Below are positions 5,991-14,455 of a stretch of DNA of 26,491 bases, in pieces (within the stretch, counting starts at the first letter, position 1; each line of letters starts with the position of its first letter). This stretch comes from JAGXLP01 sp964649445 (lineage in GTDB: Bacteria > Bipolaricaulota > Bipolaricaulia > M55B111): NCBI GenBank assembly GCA_964649445.1, contig CAZYPS010000022.1:1-26491 (forward strand), read 5' to 3'. Made by a program: the position numbers and the translations under genes. The notes beneath the pieces are model-generated. The model made no database searches, had not been told where the DNA came from, and saw only the letters and a list, made by a program, of their open reading frames with translations.

Positions 5991-7288
5991 TGAGCGAAAA
6001 AAAAGCGAAAGTTATTTCTAACCCCGAAGGTAACGGTCTGACCGGGGAGTTGAGTTTACCCGGCGACAAGTCAATTTCTCATCGGGGGTTGTTGCTGGGG
6101 TCCCTGGCGAGGGGGAGGACCAAGATCGAGAACCTGGCGCCGGGGGAGGACGTGCGTAGTACCGTTAACTGTTTGCAGGAGCTCGGAATTCCGATAGCCG
6201 AGAGAGGAGATAAGTTCGTCGTGGAGGGAAGAGGCCTTAAGGGATATAGCGAGCCGGAGGGAATCCTCGATGCTGGTAACTCCGGGACACTAACCCGACT
6301 TATCGCGGGAATTCTGGCGACCCATCCTTTTACTGCTGGGATCGACGGGGACGAATCCCTGCGGAAGCGCCCCATGGAAAGGATAATTGAGCCTCTGGAA
6401 TCCATGGGGGCAAAAATAGATTCCCGGGAAGGAAGGTTACCGCTCCGCGTAACCGGGGGGGATCTCCAGGGGGTCAATTACGAGCCGGAAGTAGCCAGTG
6501 CTCAGGTCAAGTCCTGCATTCTTCTGGCAGGCCTGGGAGCTTCGGGCGAGACGGTAGTTGTGGAACCGGGTCCATCCAGAGATCACACGGAGCGAATGCT
6601 CGGTGCCATGGGCTATCCGATCAAGATGGATGGAAATCGGATATCCGTCAGCGGGCCCAGCCAGCTGGACTCGCTCGACCTGAAAGTACCGGGAGACTTT
6701 TCCTCGGCGGGTTATTTTATCGCTGCCGCCTGTCTCCTCGAAGGTTCCGAATTAACTATCAGGGATGTCGGGTTGAACGAGACCCGGACGGGATTCCTGG
6801 AGCTACTGGAAGGGATGGGGGCTTCTATCGAGCTAGCAAATTTTAACGAGCGCAATGGAGAACCGAGGGGTGACCTCGTCGTTTCGAAATCTAATTTGAC
6901 CGGGGTTAGGCCCACGGAGGATCAGGTTGTAAGATCAATCGACGAACTGCCACTGCTGGCGGTTGTTGCTACCCAGGCGGAAGGAGTTACCGAAGTTCGA
7001 GGAGCAGAAGAGTTGAGGGTAAAAGAGACGGATAGAATCGAGGCGATCGTCGCTAACCTGAAAAGACTCGGAGCGGATATTGAGGAGCTGTCTGACGGTT
7101 TCGTAGTCAGTGGTCCGAGCGAATTGAGTGGAGGCGAGGTCGAGAGCTTCAGGGACCATCGGATCGCAATGAGTACTGCCGTAGCGGCTCTGGTGGCGGA
7201 AGGTAAAACGGAGCTGGTTAAACCGGAGTGGGTGGAAATATCTTATCCCGGGTTTTTTGAAACGATGGAGGGGTTATTGTATGGCTGA
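5990..7288 (+). CDS. aroA: 3-phosphoshikimate 1-carboxyvinyltransferase (EPSP synthase)
   Basis: Sixth step: joins PEP to shikimate-3-phosphate. Motifs in order: LPGDKSISHR (Lys27), GNSGTLTR (96-103), LRKRPMERI (124-132), a DFSSAGYF motif in the second lobe, RVKETDRIEAI, and DHRIAMS near the end. The 432-residue length is normal. The ATG at 5990 overlaps the tyrA stop by one base (TGATG), with a G-rich SD (GAGGGTGG) upstream; a TTG at 5987 in the same frame is less likely. The central position of the operon and overlaps on both sides indicate tight coupling. Confidence 0.97.
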   Translation: MSEKKAKVISNPEGNGLTGELSLPGDKSISHRGLLLGSLARGRTKIENLAPGEDVRSTVNCLQELGIPIAERGDKFVVEGRGLKGYSEPEGILDAGNSGTLTRLIAGILATHPFTAGIDGDESLRKRPMERIIEPLESMGAKIDSREGRLPLRVTGGDLQGVNYEPEVASAQVKSCILLAGLGASGETVVVEPGPSRDHTERMLGAMGYPIKMDGNRISVSGPSQLDSLDLKVPGDFSSAGYFIAAACLLEGSELTIRDVGLNETRTGFLELLEGMGASIELANFNERNGEPRGDLVVSKSNLTGVRPTEDQVVRSIDELPLLAVVATQAEGVTEVRGAEELRVKETDRIEAIVANLKRLGADIEELSDGFVVSGPSELSGGEVESFRDHRIAMSTAVAALVAEGKTELVKPEWVEISYPGFFETMEGLLYG

Positions 7289-8165
7289 AATTGATGCTTC
7301 GACGAAAGTACTGGGGCTGATCGGGGACCGTGTAAGAGATTCACTGTCACCTAGGTTGCAGAACTGGACGATCGAACGGCTGGGATTGAACTACCGATAC
7401 TTTGCGTTTCCCGTGAAGGAAGGAGCGGTGGGCGACGCCATTAAAGGAGCAAAAGAGCTTGGGATAGAAGGTCTAAATGTAACGGTGCCCTATAAGAAAA
7501 CTGTAGTAGAGTACATGGACGAACTATCGAGGGCGGCGAGAGTAATGGGTGCGGTCAATACAGTGACGTTTGATCAAAAAGAAAAATTGGAGGGAGATAA
7601 CACCGATTGGAAGGGGTTTTTGCAATCATTGGATTTCCACAACTTCGATCCGGAAGGCAGGAAATGCCTTGTCTTTGGAGCCGGAGGTGCCGCAGCAGGA
7701 GTTGTCTACGGCCTGGTCCGAAAGGGAGTCAAAGAGATAGTCATTGTAAACAGGACTGAGGCGAGGGCCGTCGAATTGGCCGGGAAGATTGAGGGGCTGT
7801 CTCCCGGAGTGGAACTGGAAGCTCGCCCCCTGACAGGGAGTGATATCAAAAAAAAGGTGGAACGGTCCGAACTGGTCGTAAATGCGACCTCGTTGGGTAC
7901 GGGGTCGACGGAAGGAGAAGCTATCTGGGAAGACGGAACCAGTTTTCACTCCGGTCAACTCGTCTACGACCTAATCTACAATCCCAGTCCGACTAAATTC
8001 CTGGGGCTGGCGAGTGATGCCGGTGCAGAAACAATTGACGGCCTCGACATGCTTATATTTCAGGGGCTAGAATCGCTGAAAGAGTGGACGGGGGAGGAGC
8101 TTGAATCCAGGGAGTCTGTAGAAGAGCTTAGACAGTACTTGAGAAATTTCGGTGACTTCGGCTGA
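7281..8165 (+). CDS. aroE: Shikimate dehydrogenase
   Basis: Fourth step: NADPH reduction of 3-dehydroshikimate. N-terminal substrate domain carries SLSP (21-24) and NVTVPYK (66-72) with catalytic Lys72, then DNTDW (106-110) with the second catalytic Asp109. The nucleotide-binding loop is GAGGAAAGV, followed by VNRTEAR, typical of NADP-dependent AroE. The C-terminus has the DGLDMLIFQG motif. ATG 7281 is preceded by GGAGGGG (7267-7273) and overlaps the aroA stop by 8 bp; an upstream in-frame start at 7257 lacks family similarity. 294 residues. Confidence 0.95.
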   Translation: MAEIDASTKVLGLIGDRVRDSLSPRLQNWTIERLGLNYRYFAFPVKEGAVGDAIKGAKELGIEGLNVTVPYKKTVVEYMDELSRAARVMGAVNTVTFDQKEKLEGDNTDWKGFLQSLDFHNFDPEGRKCLVFGAGGAAAGVVYGLVRKGVKEIVIVNRTEARAVELAGKIEGLSPGVELEARPLTGSDIKKKVERSELVVNATSLGTGSTEGEAIWEDGTSFHSGQLVYDLIYNPSPTKFLGLASDAGAETIDGLDMLIFQGLESLKEWTGEELESRESVEELRQYLRNFGDFG

Positions 8166-8202
8166 TTATTAATTTACAGCCTTTGGTAAGAGGTGTTAAT
8201 TG

Positions 8203-9372
8203 ATGAAAATAACTGTTAAAACGGCGGGAGAATCGCATGGAAAGGGGATCATTGCTATGGTTGAAGGATTCCCGTCGGGTCTGAAGTTCGACGAAGAGCT
8301 AATCAATGAACAGCTTGTCCGGCGTCAGGGCGGGTTCGGCAGGGGTGGCCGAATGGAGATCGAGCGAGACGAGGTAGAGATTCTGGCCGGATTTTACCAG
8401 GGTGAATCGCTGGGTACGCCGATCGTATTCTGGATAAAAAACAGGGACTGGGAGAACTGGAAAGAATTTATGACCCCGGAAGAAGAAAGTTCAGAAAAAA
8501 AAGAGGTAACACTTCCCCGGCCCGGTCATGCTGACCTGGCTGGAGCGTTAAAACATGGGTTCAGGGACTGTCGTCGGGTACTTGAGAGAACTTCGGCGAG
8601 AGAGACCGCAGGTAGGGTAGCTGTCGGAGGGTTATCGAGGACGTTACTTAATCAGTTCGGTATCCGGATCGTCAGCAGGGTGACGAGGATAGGGGGAGCT
8701 GGCGCCGGTCGGAGATTTGATCCGGACGAATGGAATGACCTGGCTGACGAGTCGCCCGTACGAGCTATTGACGAAGAGGCGGAGCAGGAGATGATCGAAG
8801 AGATAGAGCGGGCTAAAAGCAACGGAGATAGCCTGGGAGGAAGATTCGAGGTTGCGGTTTTAGGAGTTCCTCCGGGACTTGGGGGTTACAGCAGTTCGGA
8901 GAAGAAACTGGATGCGAGGATAGGGGCAGGGTTTATGAGCATTCCCGCGATCAAATCGGTGGAGATAGGCCTGGGAAGGGATGTCGGGTCGAAAAGGGGT
9001 TCCGAGGTTCACGACGAAATATTTCGCGACGATGAAGGAGGTTTCTATCGGGACTCAAACAACGCCGGTGGAATAGAAGGAGGAGTCAGTAATGGAGAAC
9101 CGATCCGGGTTACGGCTACTATGAAACCGATCCCCACTCTGGCAAAGCCGCTACGTTCGATCGATTTGGTGGACGGGAAGGAAGGAGAGGCCGCGAAGGA
9201 AAGATCGGACGTTTGTGCTGTTCCTGCTGCTTCCGTAGTGGGGGAGGCAGAGTTGGCGAATATAATTGCAGGGACGTTCCTGGATAAATTTTCCGGAGAT
9301 ACGATGGTCGAAGTTCGAGAGAGTTTTGAGAACCATCGGAAACGGCTTAAAGAGTGGTTCAAGGATGATTGA
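8203..9372 (+). CDS. aroC: Chorismate synthase
   Basis: Seventh step: FMN-dependent trans-elimination of phosphate from EPSP to chorismate. Diagnostic motifs: GESHG (9-13, His12), RRQGGFGRGGRM (40-51), PRPGHADLAGALKHG (105-119, His109), RTSARETAGRVA (129-140), NNAGGIEGGVSNGEPI, and RSDVCAVPAASVVGEAELA. 389 residues is normal. Start chosen at ATG 8203 behind AAGAGGTG (8188-8195), not the TTG at 8200. The 37-bp gap after aroE is the longest spacing in this operon, but no promoter or terminator is evident in it. Confidence 0.96.
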   Translation: MKITVKTAGESHGKGIIAMVEGFPSGLKFDEELINEQLVRRQGGFGRGGRMEIERDEVEILAGFYQGESLGTPIVFWIKNRDWENWKEFMTPEEESSEKKEVTLPRPGHADLAGALKHGFRDCRRVLERTSARETAGRVAVGGLSRTLLNQFGIRIVSRVTRIGGAGAGRRFDPDEWNDLADESPVRAIDEEAEQEMIEEIERAKSNGDSLGGRFEVAVLGVPPGLGGYSSSEKKLDARIGAGFMSIPAIKSVEIGLGRDVGSKRGSEVHDEIFRDDEGGFYRDSNNAGGIEGGVSNGEPIRVTATMKPIPTLAKPLRSIDLVDGKEGEAAKERSDVCAVPAASVVGEAELANIIAGTFLDKFSGDTMVEVRESFENHRKRLKEWFKDD

Positions 9373-9376
9373 CTAT

Positions 9377-9910
9377 ATGAAAGAAAAAAAGGTGTACCTG
9401 ATTGGTTTTATGGGAGCGGGGAAATCGACAGTAGCACCGATTTTGGCCGAAAACCTGGGCCTTGAGTGGGTCGATACGGACGAGATGATAGAAGAGAGAG
9501 AGGGCCTCTCCATTCCCGAAATATTCGAGTATTACGGCGAAACCAGGTTCCGAGAACTGGAACGAGAAATTATCGATGAGGTTAGCCGTTCCGAACCTAA
9601 AGTGGTTGCCGTGGGAGGCGGTGCCCCCATGGACGAAGCCAACTGGGAGCTCATGAAATCAACTGGAGTTTTGGTTTACCTGGAAATTGGTCCCGGAGAA
9701 GTCATGAACAGGATTGGAGCAGATGGAAAAAGACCTCTGCTTGCCGGGTTGAGTGAAGAGAGAAAAAGAGAAAAAGTTAATAAACTACTAAAAAAAAGGC
9801 ATCCCCGTTACAATAAAGCCGATCACGTTATATACAGTAACGGTACCAAAGCTTCAGAGCTGGCAAACGAGATAAGTAGTAAACTGAAGGAGAAAAATGA
9901 ACCGGGTTGA
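9377..9910 (+). CDS. aroK: Shikimate kinase
   Basis: Fifth step: ATP-dependent 3-phosphorylation of shikimate. The 177-residue NMP-kinase-like protein has the P-loop GFMGAGKST (10-18), DTDEMIE (33-39) for shikimate and Mg, Arg58, GGGAP (80-84) and the lid motif GKRPLL (117-122). ATG 9377 gives the usual N-terminus (MKEKKVYLIGFMG) with AAGGA 11 nt upstream; ATG 9365 in the same frame would overlap aroC by 8 bp and is the alternative. The frame is open further upstream inside aroC but that is overlap without family similarity. Confidence 0.94.
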   Translation: MKEKKVYLIGFMGAGKSTVAPILAENLGLEWVDTDEMIEEREGLSIPEIFEYYGETRFRELEREIIDEVSRSEPKVVAVGGGAPMDEANWELMKSTGVLVYLEIGPGEVMNRIGADGKRPLLAGLSEERKREKVNKLLKKRHPRYNKADHVIYSNGTKASELANEISSKLKEKNEPG

Positions 9911-10997
9911 CGTCGATCTCGAAGGGACCACCTATCCCATTTTAATTGACGCTTGGTCACTTTCGGAAATGGGAGAAGTCATACGTGAAAGGATCGGGCG
10001 AAAAAGTGGGGTAATTATTACGGATAAGACTGTTAACGAACTCTATGGACAGGACCTCCAGGACTCCTTAAAAGGGGAGAATCTAAATTTCGAAAAATTG
10101 ATAGTGGAACCGGGGGAAGGTTCGAAGTCGCTGGAAACCGCCGGGAGGCTTTACGAAGACCTTGCCGAGCTTAATTTACACAGGGATTCGGTTGTACTGG
10201 CTTTTGGCGGGGGTGTAGTTGGTGATCTTGCCGGTTTCGTTGGGTCGACTTTCCTCCGGGGGGTTTCCGTGATTCAGATTCCTACCACCCTTCTGGCCCA
10301 GGTCGATAGCAGCGTCGGTGGTAAGACGGCGGTAAATCTCTCCCGGGGTAAAAACCTGGTCGGCACGTTCCACCAGCCCGAGATGGTATTAATTGATCCG
10401 GAAGTGTTGAATACGCTCTCGCCGGCCGACGTGAGATCGGGGCTTGGAGAGGTCCTTAAATACGGTCTAATCTGGGACATGGATTTCTTCCGGGAAGTGA
10501 CAGAGAATCTCGTGCTTTTTGAAAATGTTGAAGATCCGGTAGAGCTGGAATCACCTATTTCCCGGTGCTGTGAAATAAAGGCCGAAGTGGTGGGGAAAGA
10601 CGAACGGGACAAAGGGATGCGGCAGATACTCAACTTCGGTCATACGCTGGGTCACGGGATTGAAGCGGTTTCCGGTTACGGAGAGATGAAACACGGCGAA
10701 GCCGTGATCTGGGGAATGATCGGTGAGAGCTGGATTTCCCTGAACCGCGGGTATATATCGGAAGAGATTTTTTCCGATCTACTGGACGCTTTAACCCGAC
10801 TTTTTCTCCCCTCTCTTCCCGAAGATTTGACCGATTCCGAGTTGCTGGGGTATATTAAGCGAGACAAAAAAGTGAGAGATGGCGTGATTAATTCCGTGTT
10901 GCTCACTGAACCGGGAGAAGACGTTATTGTGGAAGAGGTAACTGAGGCTGAGATAAAGGATGCCCGGGAATTTCTAACGGGTTTAGAGGTGAGTTGA
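9897..10997 (+). CDS. aroB: 3-dehydroquinate synthase
   Basis: Second step: NAD- and Zn-dependent cyclisation of DAHP. NAD-binding GGGVVGDLAGF (104-114), the PTTLLAQVDSSVGGKTAVN stretch (129-147, Lys143), and the Zn ligands Glu185 (GLGEVLKYG), His249 (NFGHTLGHG) and His266 (KHGEAV) are all present in 366 residues. ATG 9897 overlaps aroK by 14 bp and has AAGGAG at 9887-9892. The arrangement aroK-aroB is common in bacteria. Confidence 0.96.
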   Translation: MNRVDVDLEGTTYPILIDAWSLSEMGEVIRERIGRKSGVIITDKTVNELYGQDLQDSLKGENLNFEKLIVEPGEGSKSLETAGRLYEDLAELNLHRDSVVLAFGGGVVGDLAGFVGSTFLRGVSVIQIPTTLLAQVDSSVGGKTAVNLSRGKNLVGTFHQPEMVLIDPEVLNTLSPADVRSGLGEVLKYGLIWDMDFFREVTENLVLFENVEDPVELESPISRCCEIKAEVVGKDERDKGMRQILNFGHTLGHGIEAVSGYGEMKHGEAVIWGMIGESWISLNRGYISEEIFSDLLDALTRLFLPSLPEDLTDSELLGYIKRDKKVRDGVINSVLLTEPGEDVIVEEVTEAEIKDAREFLTGLEVS

Positions 10998-10999
10998 GG

Positions 11000-11431
11000 A
11001 TGATTCTCGTTGTCAACGGTCCTAATTTGAACTTGCTGGGCGAGCGAAAGCCGGACATTTACGGGTCTAAGGGTCTAGATTACCTCGAAAACTCGCTGAA
11101 TGAACTGGCCAAGGAGATGGCTGTTGAGGTCAGGTTCTTCCAGTCCAACCATGAGGGAAAAATAATAGACTTTCTCCACGAAAACAGAAATAAGGGGTCA
11201 GGAGTGTTGATAAACCCCGGGGCGCTGACGCATTATAGCTACAGTCTAAGAGATGCGCTGGAGGCGATTGCGCTTCCGGTAGTCGAAGTGCATATTTCAG
11301 ATATCAATTCCCGGGAAGACTTCAGGAGCAGGTCCGTGATCGAACCGATAGCGGTGGAACAGGTAGTCGGCCAGGGTCTTAAGGGATATGAGCTGGGGTT
11401 TGAGGAGCTTGTTAGGCAAATAAGGGGTTGA
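11000..11431 (+). CDS. aroQ: 3-dehydroquinate dehydratase, type II
   Basis: Third step: trans-dehydration of 3-dehydroquinate. 143 residues with GPNLNLLGERKPDIYG (7-22, catalytic Tyr21), QSNHEG (48-53), NPGALTHYSYSLRDA (72-86, Asn72 and His78) and EVHISDINSREDFR (96-109, His98): the flavodoxin-like dodecameric type II family. The usual Asn after ISxx/LSN is Asp here (ISDI), a mild variation. Start ATG 11000 follows GAGGTGAG (10986-10993) in the end of aroB; a TTG at 10994 is a less likely start. It supplies the last missing shikimate step of the operon. Confidence 0.96.
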   Translation: MILVVNGPNLNLLGERKPDIYGSKGLDYLENSLNELAKEMAVEVRFFQSNHEGKIIDFLHENRNKGSGVLINPGALTHYSYSLRDALEAIALPVVEVHISDINSREDFRSRSVIEPIAVEQVVGQGLKGYELGFEELVRQIRG

Positions 11432-11435
11432 GTTC

Positions 11436-12614
11436 ATGAATTTTGCCAGGAGAGTAGAGTCTCTGTCCAAGTCGGAGACTCAGGAGATAAACGACAGGGC
11501 TCAGGAGTTAAAAAGAAAAGGGGAGGATCTGGTTGATCTGGGAGCTGGTGATCCGAACTTCAGGGAACCGGAGTCGGCCAGGTTGGCTGGAAAGGAAGCC
11601 ATTGAAAACGGGTACACGGGTTATACCGAAGTTGGTGGTAACCCGAGATTAAATGAAGCAATAACTGAGAGATACGAAAAGGTATTCGGTGTTGATACAC
11701 GGGATCTGGCTGTACTGGCAACCGTAGGGGCAAAGAGTGCTCTGTTCGAGGTTACTCAGTTGCTTTACGAGGAGGGTGACGAGGTTATCCTTCCCAGGCC
11801 TTACTGGGTGAGTTATTCTGCTCAGGTAGAACTGGCGGGTGCAAAACCGGTATTCGCCTCGGGAGGCAGGGACGAACATTATCTCCCTACCGCCGGAGAC
11901 ATCGAATCGAAGATTACATCCGCTACCAAGGGAATATTGATAAATAGCCCCGCCAATCCGAGTGGGGGTGTATACGAAGAGAGTCAGTCTAGAGAAATTG
12001 TCGATCTGGCCCGGAGACACGATTTGTTTCTTGTTAGTGACGAATGTTACGACGGATTTGTATACGAGCAAGACAGGTTCTGGACGCTCGCGTCCAGCGA
12101 ATACGAAAAAAAGCTGGTTATCGGCTCTACGTCGAAAAACTTTGCGATGACGGGCTGGAGGCTGGGTTACGTTCTGGGTGGGGCTGAGTACATAAGTGAA
12201 CTGGGGAAGGTCCAGAGTCACATTACTTCCAGTCCACCCTCGATTTCCCAGAAAGCCGGAGAAGCAGCGTTTAGGGATGGGTTGAGTCTTCCAAGAAGCT
12301 TAAGGAACCAGTTTAAGCGGAAACGGGATTATCTGGCAGGAGAATTGTCAGAGTTGCCCGGGATAGACTGCCCTGCTCCTCCCGGGAGCTTTTACCTGTT
12401 TCCCGACGTGAGGGGAGCCTTAACGGATATGGGTTATGGAAAGGACGAAGAAAATAAACTCGCAAAAATTCTCCTCGAGGGGGCTGGCGTTGTGACGGTA
12501 CCCGGGAGCGCTTTCGGCTGCCCGGGACACCTTCGACTGACTTATCTGCCTGATGAAAAACGGCTGGAGGAGGCTGTAGAGCGAATTAGGGAGACCTTGA
12601 AAAAGACTTATTAA
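11436..12614 (+). CDS. Class I (fold type I, subgroup I-beta-like) aminotransferase
   Basis: PLP-dependent transaminase of the aspartate aminotransferase family, 392 residues. Visible: GAGDPNF (37-42 region), YTGYTEVGGNPRLNEAI, NPSG (174-177), SDECYDGFVY (201-210), the PLP-lysine motif GSTSKNFAMTGWRLGY with Lys234 and Arg242, and the C-terminal LRLTYL with the substrate-carboxylate Arg. As the last gene of a chorismate-to-tyrosine operon it most likely transaminates 4-hydroxyphenylpyruvate, or prephenate to arogenate; aspartate specificity is also possible for this subgroup. It begins 4 bp after aroQ, with AAGGGG at 11422-11427. No strong terminator follows. Confidence 0.9.
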   Translation: MNFARRVESLSKSETQEINDRAQELKRKGEDLVDLGAGDPNFREPESARLAGKEAIENGYTGYTEVGGNPRLNEAITERYEKVFGVDTRDLAVLATVGAKSALFEVTQLLYEEGDEVILPRPYWVSYSAQVELAGAKPVFASGGRDEHYLPTAGDIESKITSATKGILINSPANPSGGVYEESQSREIVDLARRHDLFLVSDECYDGFVYEQDRFWTLASSEYEKKLVIGSTSKNFAMTGWRLGYVLGGAEYISELGKVQSHITSSPPSISQKAGEAAFRDGLSLPRSLRNQFKRKRDYLAGELSELPGIDCPAPPGSFYLFPDVRGALTDMGYGKDEENKLAKILLEGAGVVTVPGSAFGCPGHLRLTYLPDEKRLEEAVERIRETLKKTY

Positions 12615-12706
12615 TTATAGTAGTCGTAAAACAGAATAGGTGAATGTCTTTAAAGTCGAAAATATTGCAGTTTAACCCTGAAAAATCCAAATAATTTAGT
12701 TCCCCC

Positions 12707-12735
12707 TTGTCTGCATCCGGACACTTTCTTAAATT
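12707..12735 (+). promoter_or_regulatory. Promoter of the Crp/Fnr-type regulator gene
   Basis: TTGTCT (12707-12712), 17 bp, TAAATT (12730-12735). Transcription would start near 12741, about 90 nt before the gene. The same -10 sequence and spacing occur in the rpsT promoter. The preceding 12615-12706 is AT-rich with no gene or clear hairpin. Confidence 0.55.
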
Positions 12736-12739
12736 AAAT

Positions 12740-12751
12740 CTCAATATTGAG
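12740..12751. promoter_or_regulatory. 12-bp perfect palindrome at the regulator start point
   Basis: CTCAATATTGAG is a perfect palindrome placed at the predicted +1 of the Crp/Fnr-type gene. A dimeric regulator bound here would block its own transcription, so autoregulation is a reasonable inference. It does not match the classical FNR site (TTGAT-N4-ATCAA) as written, although it contains TTGA/TCAA half-sites in the opposite order. Confidence 0.45.
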
Positions 12752-12831
12752 CCTGGATATTTTTCAGTACATTTCAACTTCACAAACCATGGAACAATTC
12801 AGTCAAAACTTACAAGATGAGGTAGATCATT

Positions 12832-13515
12832 ATGTCTATTGATGAAGAGATACTTTCCTGCTGTAGCGAAGACGACCCAAATTGTTTGTTGAACGATCGT
12901 CAGGTTCAAAGGATCCTTTCCGAGAACCACTCCCCGAGTTTATTGAATTACGAGAAGGGCGAGAACGTATTTAAAGAGGGGAAACCGATCATTGGATTTT
13001 ACATAATTTGTGAAGGTGTGGTAAAAGAAGTTTCGTGCCCGTCGATTGGGGATAAGATTACTTTGAAGGTTTATAAGTCCGGAGACATTCTTACCAGCGA
13101 CGCTTTCTTTTTCGACGAGGGAAAATACCAAACCAGAGCTCAGGCGTTGACTGAAGTGGAAGTTTTGTTTATCGAGAGGGCCGCATTTCCCGAGTTGATG
13201 AGTGTTGCCGGGGCAAAAATAGGTATGAAATTGGCAAGGAACATGAAATATCTCCGGAAAAATCTGGAGTTTTCTTTTTATCCCGTGTTAAAAAAGACTG
13301 CTTATTGGCTAACTAAACTTATACCGGATTCTTCGAATAAGTTTAGCCTGTCCAATAAAGAACTAGCCGAGATAGTTGGGTGCTCGCCCGTGACTGTCTC
13401 CAAAAAATTGAGTAAGCTGGCTGAAGACGGGCTTATAGAGAAAAAAGGAAGGGAGATAATCGTTCCGGATAAAGCCAGGTTGAAGGAAGAGGCGGTCGGA
13501 ACTAGATTCGGCTAA
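12832..13515 (+). CDS. Crp/Fnr-family transcriptional regulator with N-terminal Cys cluster
   Basis: 227 residues: a cyclic-nucleotide-binding-like beta-roll (about 35-125; GENVFKEGKPIIGFYIICEG), a dimerisation helix (about 126-150), and a winged HTH (about 172-208; LSNKELAEIVGCSPVTVSKKL). Cys10, Cys11 and Cys18 precede the roll, with Cys60 and Cys69 inside it, a layout recalling the 4Fe-4S ligands of FNR, so oxygen or redox sensing is possible but unproven; the residues that bind cAMP in CRP are not evident. GAGGT at 12819-12823 sets the start. It is monocistronic between the aromatic operon and the convergent dehydrogenase gene. Confidence 0.88.
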   Translation: MSIDEEILSCCSEDDPNCLLNDRQVQRILSENHSPSLLNYEKGENVFKEGKPIIGFYIICEGVVKEVSCPSIGDKITLKVYKSGDILTSDAFFFDEGKYQTRAQALTEVEVLFIERAAFPELMSVAGAKIGMKLARNMKYLRKNLEFSFYPVLKKTAYWLTKLIPDSSNKFSLSNKELAEIVGCSPVTVSKKLSKLAEDGLIEKKGREIIVPDKARLKEEAVGTRFG

Positions 13516-13533
13516 ACTCCGCGGAATTATAAG

Positions 13534-13565
13534 GACCCATCCCCGGGTGTCTCCGGTGATGGGTC
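13534..13565 (+). terminator. Terminator between convergent genes
   Basis: GACCCATC (13534-13541) pairs with GATGGGTC (13558-13565), and CCG/CGG inside extends the stem after a mismatch. A T-rich stretch follows on the plus strand (GTATTTGTCTCTT). It lies between the regulator gene and the convergent dehydrogenase gene and may serve both directions, although the minus side has a poor T-run. Confidence 0.6.
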
Positions 13566-13645
13566 GTCTGTATTTGTCTCTTAGGCTCTAATTCCAAGTT
13601 TTCAAAGTCCTTGCCAATCGGAAATGCTTACCTGGTTAGTTTCGA

Positions 13646-14383
13646 TTAACGCATATAAATTCCCCCGTTTGCGTTTATGGTTTCGCCTGTAATGTAACTT
13701 CCGTCGTGTGATACGAGGAAAGAAATAACGCCTGCAATTTCCGGGGATTCTGCAACCCGATCGAGGGGAATTTTTTCGGTAATTTTATCCTCTTTTTCCT
13801 CCAGTGCTTCTCTTGTCATTGGTGTTCTCGTATAACCGGGTGAAATGGCATTAACCGTTATCTCCGGTGCCAGCTCCAGAGCCAGAGACTTGGTGAGTCC
13901 TAATAGCCCTGCTTTTGAGGATGCATAGTGAGAACCATGGTCCGAACCAGTCATAGCCCTTAGCGAACTAATATTGACTATTCGGCCCCAGCCCAGTTCC
14001 TTCATTTTCGGAGCAGCGACTTTTGCGCAGTTAAATGCGCCTGTCAGGTTCACGTCTATCCCTTTTTGCCAGTCTTCGTGCTCGAGTTTGTCAATCGTCG
14101 CGTGGTGGGAGAAGCCAGCGTTATTTACGAGGACTCCGAGGTCGTCGTATTCTTCCACTGTTTTTTCTACCAGCTTTTTCGTAGCTTCAGGGTCGGAGAC
14201 ATCTGCCTGAACCGCTATAGCTTCTCCGCCATGGTCTTCTACCGTGCGGACGGTTTTCTTGGCTCCTTCCTCGTCCCGGGAATAGTTTACGGTGATATTG
14301 AACCCGTCCTGGGCCAACCTAATAGCCGTAGCTCTGCCGATTCCCCGAGAACTACCGGTAACTATTGCTCCTACGTTTTCCAA
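13646..14383 (-). CDS. Short-chain dehydrogenase/reductase, FabG-like
   Basis: NAD(P)-dependent oxidoreductase of the classical SDR family, 245 residues. TGSSRGIG (9-16) binds the cofactor; Arg and Ser near the end of beta-2 (NYSRDEEGA) suggest NADPH. NNAG (87-90), Asn112, Ser140, Tyr153 and Lys157 (YASSK) make the catalytic tetrad. It resembles 3-oxoacyl-ACP reductase (FabG) but stands alone without acyl carrier or fatty acid genes, so substrate is undetermined. The start codon is TTG, supported by AGGTGAG about 5 nt upstream on the minus strand; no ATG is available at the family N-terminus. Confidence 0.88.
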   Translation of the reverse strand: MENVGAIVTGSSRGIGRATAIRLAQDGFNITVNYSRDEEGAKKTVRTVEDHGGEAIAVQADVSDPEATKKLVEKTVEEYDDLGVLVNNAGFSHHATIDKLEHEDWQKGIDVNLTGAFNCAKVAAPKMKELGWGRIVNISSLRAMTGSDHGSHYASSKAGLLGLTKSLALELAPEITVNAISPGYTRTPMTREALEEKEDKITEKIPLDRVAESPEIAGVISFLVSHDGSYITGETINANGGIYMR

Positions 14384-14455
14384 TTTTTCTCACCTCAGTT
14401 CAGTGGTTTTTTGGATTAAAAAGGCGGGAAACCCCTGTCTTAAAGCAAAAATGGA

